A DNA stretch of 64,000 nucleotides, taken from Callaeas wilsoni (Eukaryota; Chordata; Aves; Passeriformes; Callaeidae). Every line of letters begins with the position of its first letter. Position 1 is the first letter of the stretch. A program made the position numbers and the translations under genes. Shown here piece after piece: positions 60,987 to 64,000 of the stretch. The notes beneath the pieces were generated by a model. It was not told the DNA's origin, made no database searches, and worked only from the letters and a program-made list of their open reading frames with translations. The stretch lies in contig VWPU01012699.1 in NCBI GenBank assembly GCA_013398955.1, positions 1 through 64,000 on the forward strand, written 5' to 3'.

Positions 60987-61038
60987 CAAGGATAGGGGCA
61001 GTGAGGTGGAAGAAGGAGGGAGAGAAAGAGAGACTGAG
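60987..61038 (+). other. Antisense exon candidate (purine-rich, 52 nt)
   Basis: On the plus strand a good acceptor (a T-rich tract with CTAAT, ending ACTTACCAG) is followed by 52 nt of almost pure purine and then GACTGAG|GTAAGA, a strong donor. Purine-rich GAA/GAG content is typical of splicing enhancers. One frame is open. No partner exons were identified, so this may be a cryptic exon, an antisense RNA exon, or chance. Confidence 0.3.
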
Positions 61039-62839
61039 GTAAGATTTTCTGTTGATGCTGTCTAACTTGAAGGTTCAACACCATACATGCACATGTTCTC
61101 ACACAATGTGCTGACTTATCCTTTTGCTCCTGCATTTAGGCAGAGCAAGTAGAGATGTCTCTCTCAGAAAAAAGAGATTTTTGATTTGGCTTTGGTTTAC
61201 AGAAATTATAGTATAAATCTGTGCAGGTATTACTAAATAATCTGTATTGATCCTTGTTACTCTCCGCAAATTAAATAAAACCCCCACGACCATGGATGTG
61301 AACTTGGGAGAAAAGAGCTGCAGCAGCTAATTCAGTTCTCTAAATAATTTAGTTCTGCTAGATACAAAAGTTACATTTGATTCATACTCATAAAATTGCC
61401 TAGTACCAATTTTTTTTTCCAAACTGGCCCCTAACTTCAGACAGCCTATGTAACAACGCTCCAAAAGAATGGCTCTATGCGTGATTTAACAGAAGACACA
61501 GACTAATATTAGAACAGTAATAACCAACAGAAGTAAACATGCTAGGACTTTGAAAGCCCATGTGCCTTGCCCTGTGGGCTCTCAGGCTCTCCATCCGACA
61601 CTGTTTCTCCTGGCAGGTACTTTAAGGTCTGTTTGCTCTACCTGAAAATTGAACAAACCATAGCGAATACATTATTTCTTTACTTTCTGACATGGAATTA
61701 CTTTACCAAGGGAGAACTAAAAGGTTCTTTGAAGTGTGCACTAGTCACTCACAACAGCATAGCCTACAAAATGACTCCTACATCTTTACATATTGTACAG
61801 AGGAGTGTAAATGGCATAATATTCCAAATGGGGAAAAAAACCTGAAGCTGCTGATATGATGAATTTTCCACCTTTTGAGTGAAGATAGGTATCTAAATGG
61901 AAGTACCTGCCAGTGATCCATAGCTCCCATGGAACTCAATAAGAAAGATATGTAACCAGGTTCTTTAGAAAAATGTAGCTATTTTTTTCTATTATCTAGC
62001 AACTTGGCAAACTGTGTTGTTATTACCATTCAAGATTTTTAGGTCTATATTTTTGGTATTCAGCAGGAACAGAGGTGGGAAGCCTTCAGTGAAATGTTCT
62101 GCAGTTACTAAAATTAATTTAGCACTCAATAAGTGGAATCATAGCCAAATGTTTGCATTTCAAATGAGGTTGCCATTCCACTCCTACAGCAGATGGAAAT
62201 AAGCTGCTAAACTCAACAATCTACTTTGTTTCAACTTGCAGGTATCAGGAGACCCCATGGATGTGAATGAACAACATGAACCAGCTCCAAAAACTGATAG
62301 TCACAACTACCAAAAACTGTGGAAATTGAGACCACTGAAGACAGAGGAATTGACTTCTGAGATGCAGAAAATGTGGAAATGTGAAGTTCACACTTGTATG
62401 AGGCATAACTGTGGCTCAATCCCAGTAAAAAGCAGGCTGTAAAATTACTTGACCTGTGATAACTGCAGTCAATCAAGGTGAAACAAGGAATAGAACAGAG
62501 CTGGCTGGTTCCTTGGTCTGCTGTTCTGCAGAAGGTGACACTCCTTGCTTTCACACTGCCTGCCTCTCCTTTGAACTTAATAGCCAAGATCTTTAGGTGA
62601 TGTTTCCTTTTCTGGATTGCAATAAAAGAGATAAAAGATCCAGCTTCACTTTTTCCTTAGGCAATTATGTTTACAAATATATGTCATAAAGTGGTCTTAA
62701 TAGAAAAGGTATAAAAGAATAAATCAAAGAAAAGAGACCCTAATGCAACATCTGTCATGCCTTTTACAAGTACTGAGATTTTACACAGCTGCCTTTAATG
62801 TAGGATTCCATATGCACAAAGACATTTCAAGAGTACTAA

Positions 62840-62861
62840 AATAAAAGATTTATCTTTTATT
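62840..62861. repeat. Palindrome with AATAAA on both strands
   Basis: Perfect 10-bp arms AATAAAAGAT and ATCTTTTATT separated by TT. Each strand starts with an AATAAA hexamer. It lies in intronic AT-rich DNA, and no function is implied by position. Confidence 0.85.
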
Positions 62862-63659
62862 CAGATCTTAAAAACAGAATGCCTTTTTTTAAGATAAATC
62901 TGCATTTTTGATTAGTTAATTCTTAAAACATCAGCAAAAATATCAACTACCCTAAGTTGCATAATTTCCTGCATGCAAGTATGGTGAAGCTTGACAGAAA
63001 TCTCGGTGGGCACAGTGATGTGAATAACCATGACACTGCCAGCTACCAATAAACTGACAGCTGAATTCCACAATGGGAAACTGGGACTAAGCATGTTAAC
63101 CTCAAAGCCCAAAGGTGCAGGAAGACAATCCTGGGTTTTGCATCAAAGTTTTCATCAACAGAGAGATACAATTATGGAGCATGTCTGAAATCACCTAAGT
63201 TCTCTTCTTATTTATCAAGTACTGGAACATTTCAGTGACATCTTCTTCCACATACTGTTCTAAGATTTTTTTACATTTACACTTCAGAGATGAGCAATTA
63301 TTTTAAAATCAGTGAATAATTGTTAAAATTCATAAAGGACTCCGCTCAGCTTGACACGTATGCTTTTCAGATTTAATCTCTCTGAACATTTGAGTTTTTC
63401 ATTGAATTTTACCATGAAAATGATTACAGAGCATGCATTTTTATGTCACAGTTGCAGGCACTCATACGATATTAAATGTAGGGCATTATATGAATGAAAA
63501 GTACTATGTAAAATAACTGATTTAAAAAAAAAGAAAAATGAGAGAAAATAATGGCAAGCATAACTTAAAAAAACTCATCTCTGGTAGGTCTTTGCTACAG
63601 ACAGACAGAAAAATCACAGTGGCTATTTTTACTTCCCTCATATCCAGCTTAATGGCCAC

Positions 63660-64000
63660 CACCAGCAGCTGAGCAGAGAGCACACTGTGCATAGCCAGTG
63701 TCCCTGTCCCTTTGCTGTGACCCCGGGGGACCACGCGTGCCACGGTGCCAGGGTGGCCAGGCCAAACGGTGCCGGAGTGCCCTGAGCAGAGCTTGCCTGA
63801 GCCCAGGGAGAGCAGCTCCTCCGGAGTCTGAGGCTGCTGGGTGACGAATGAAAGATGGCAGCGTTCTCTCGGTAGTTATCAAAGGATGCTCCCAGCCTTC
63901 AGTTCCTCAAGGGCCGGCCAGGCCTTGCAGATCAGGACGGCCAGGGGGTAGCTTGGGAGGTGTCTTGGGGTGATTCTCTGACCATACTGTATTCCCCATC
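63660..64000. other. GC-rich patch at the right edge
   Basis: About 340 bp with clearly raised GC content and several CpGs (for example CCACGCGTGCCACGG, GGGCCGGCC), unlike the AT-rich flank to its left. The minus strand is open for 77 codons (63649-63882), without family likeness. It might be the edge of a CpG island, an unrecognised repeat, or a nearby exon of another transcript. The window ends before it can be judged. Confidence 0.5.

Larger units (their letters stand above)
59826..64000 (-). other. Incomplete intron at the right edge (at least 4.2 kb)
   Basis: Sequence upstream of the 13-codon exon. It holds an ERV LTR (59902-60342), a purine-rich antisense exon candidate (60987-61038), a 22-bp palindrome (62840-62861) and a GC-rich end (about 63660-64000). 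The expected preceding NCKAP5 exon was not found, so the intron continues past the window. Confidence 0.8.

Noticed and set aside
60978..61045. Minus-strand 50-nt exon between CCTCAG and GCTG|GTAAGT
   Set aside because: It would encode a Leu/Ser/Pro-rich peptide unlike the expected coiled-coil exon and has the wrong length for the required phase. The plus-strand reading of the same place is more convincing.
62236..62442. Plus-strand 68-codon frame after a GCAG acceptor-like site
   Set aside because: Polar and protein-like in composition, but isolated, short and without recognised relatives. No donor or start context supports it.
1..64000. CRISPR arrays, bacterial-style operons, tRNA genes
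   Set aside because: No regularly spaced repeats, no packed reading frames with ribosome sites, and no tRNA A/B-box or cloverleaf pattern noticed. The window is an animal intronic and exonic region.

Overview
The window is vertebrate genomic DNA, almost certainly from a bird. It is AT-rich and has no bacterial-type gene packing. It carries CR1 LINE 3' ends with the avian hallmark tail (ATTCTATGATTCTATGA) and a decayed LTR of an avian type that I recall as common in Neoaves. Nearly everything lies inside one large gene on the minus strand, NCKAP5 (Nck-associated protein 5). The upstream part of the gene, encoding the N-terminal coiled coil, is beyond the right edge. Transcription runs from high to low coordinates.

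I chained ten coding exons by splice sites and codon phase, in transcript order: 59787-59825, 54575-54694, 35323-35427, 31685-31873, 27372-31216 (a giant 3.8-kb exon), 26492-26669, 22286-22364, 4582-4896, 3758-3792 (a 35-nt microexon candidate) and 734-863. Every junction is phase-compatible, giving about 1,678 codons in the window. With roughly 230 N-terminal residues expected upstream, this fits the roughly 1,900-residue size of vertebrate NCKAP5 as I recall it and is too long for the paralogue NCKAP5L. A last exon holding only a valine codon remainder, the stop and a short 3' UTR is suggested near 610, but with low confidence.

The rest is intron: 17.4 kb between 4897 and 22285, 19.1 kb between 35428 and 54574, 5.1 kb between 54695 and 59786, several short introns, and at least 4.2 kb of an incomplete intron at the right edge. 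Recognisable intronic contents are three CR1 fragments (32752-33121, 40213-40307, about 55180-55801), an ERV LTR with a decayed primer-binding site (59902-60342), an (AAAT)n microsatellite, small GC-rich islands, and one well-formed antisense exon candidate (60987-61038). I found no second protein-coding gene, no tRNA or rRNA gene and no CRISPR array. Most short open frames are chance intronic ORFs.

The encoded protein is a large, mostly disordered scaffold. It is known to bind the SH3 adaptor NCK, and its family is linked to microtubules. The sequence shows a class II SH3 ligand (PPLPPGR) and five short [ST]-x-[IL]-P motifs in basic surroundings, one of them a good EB1-type TKIP motif.
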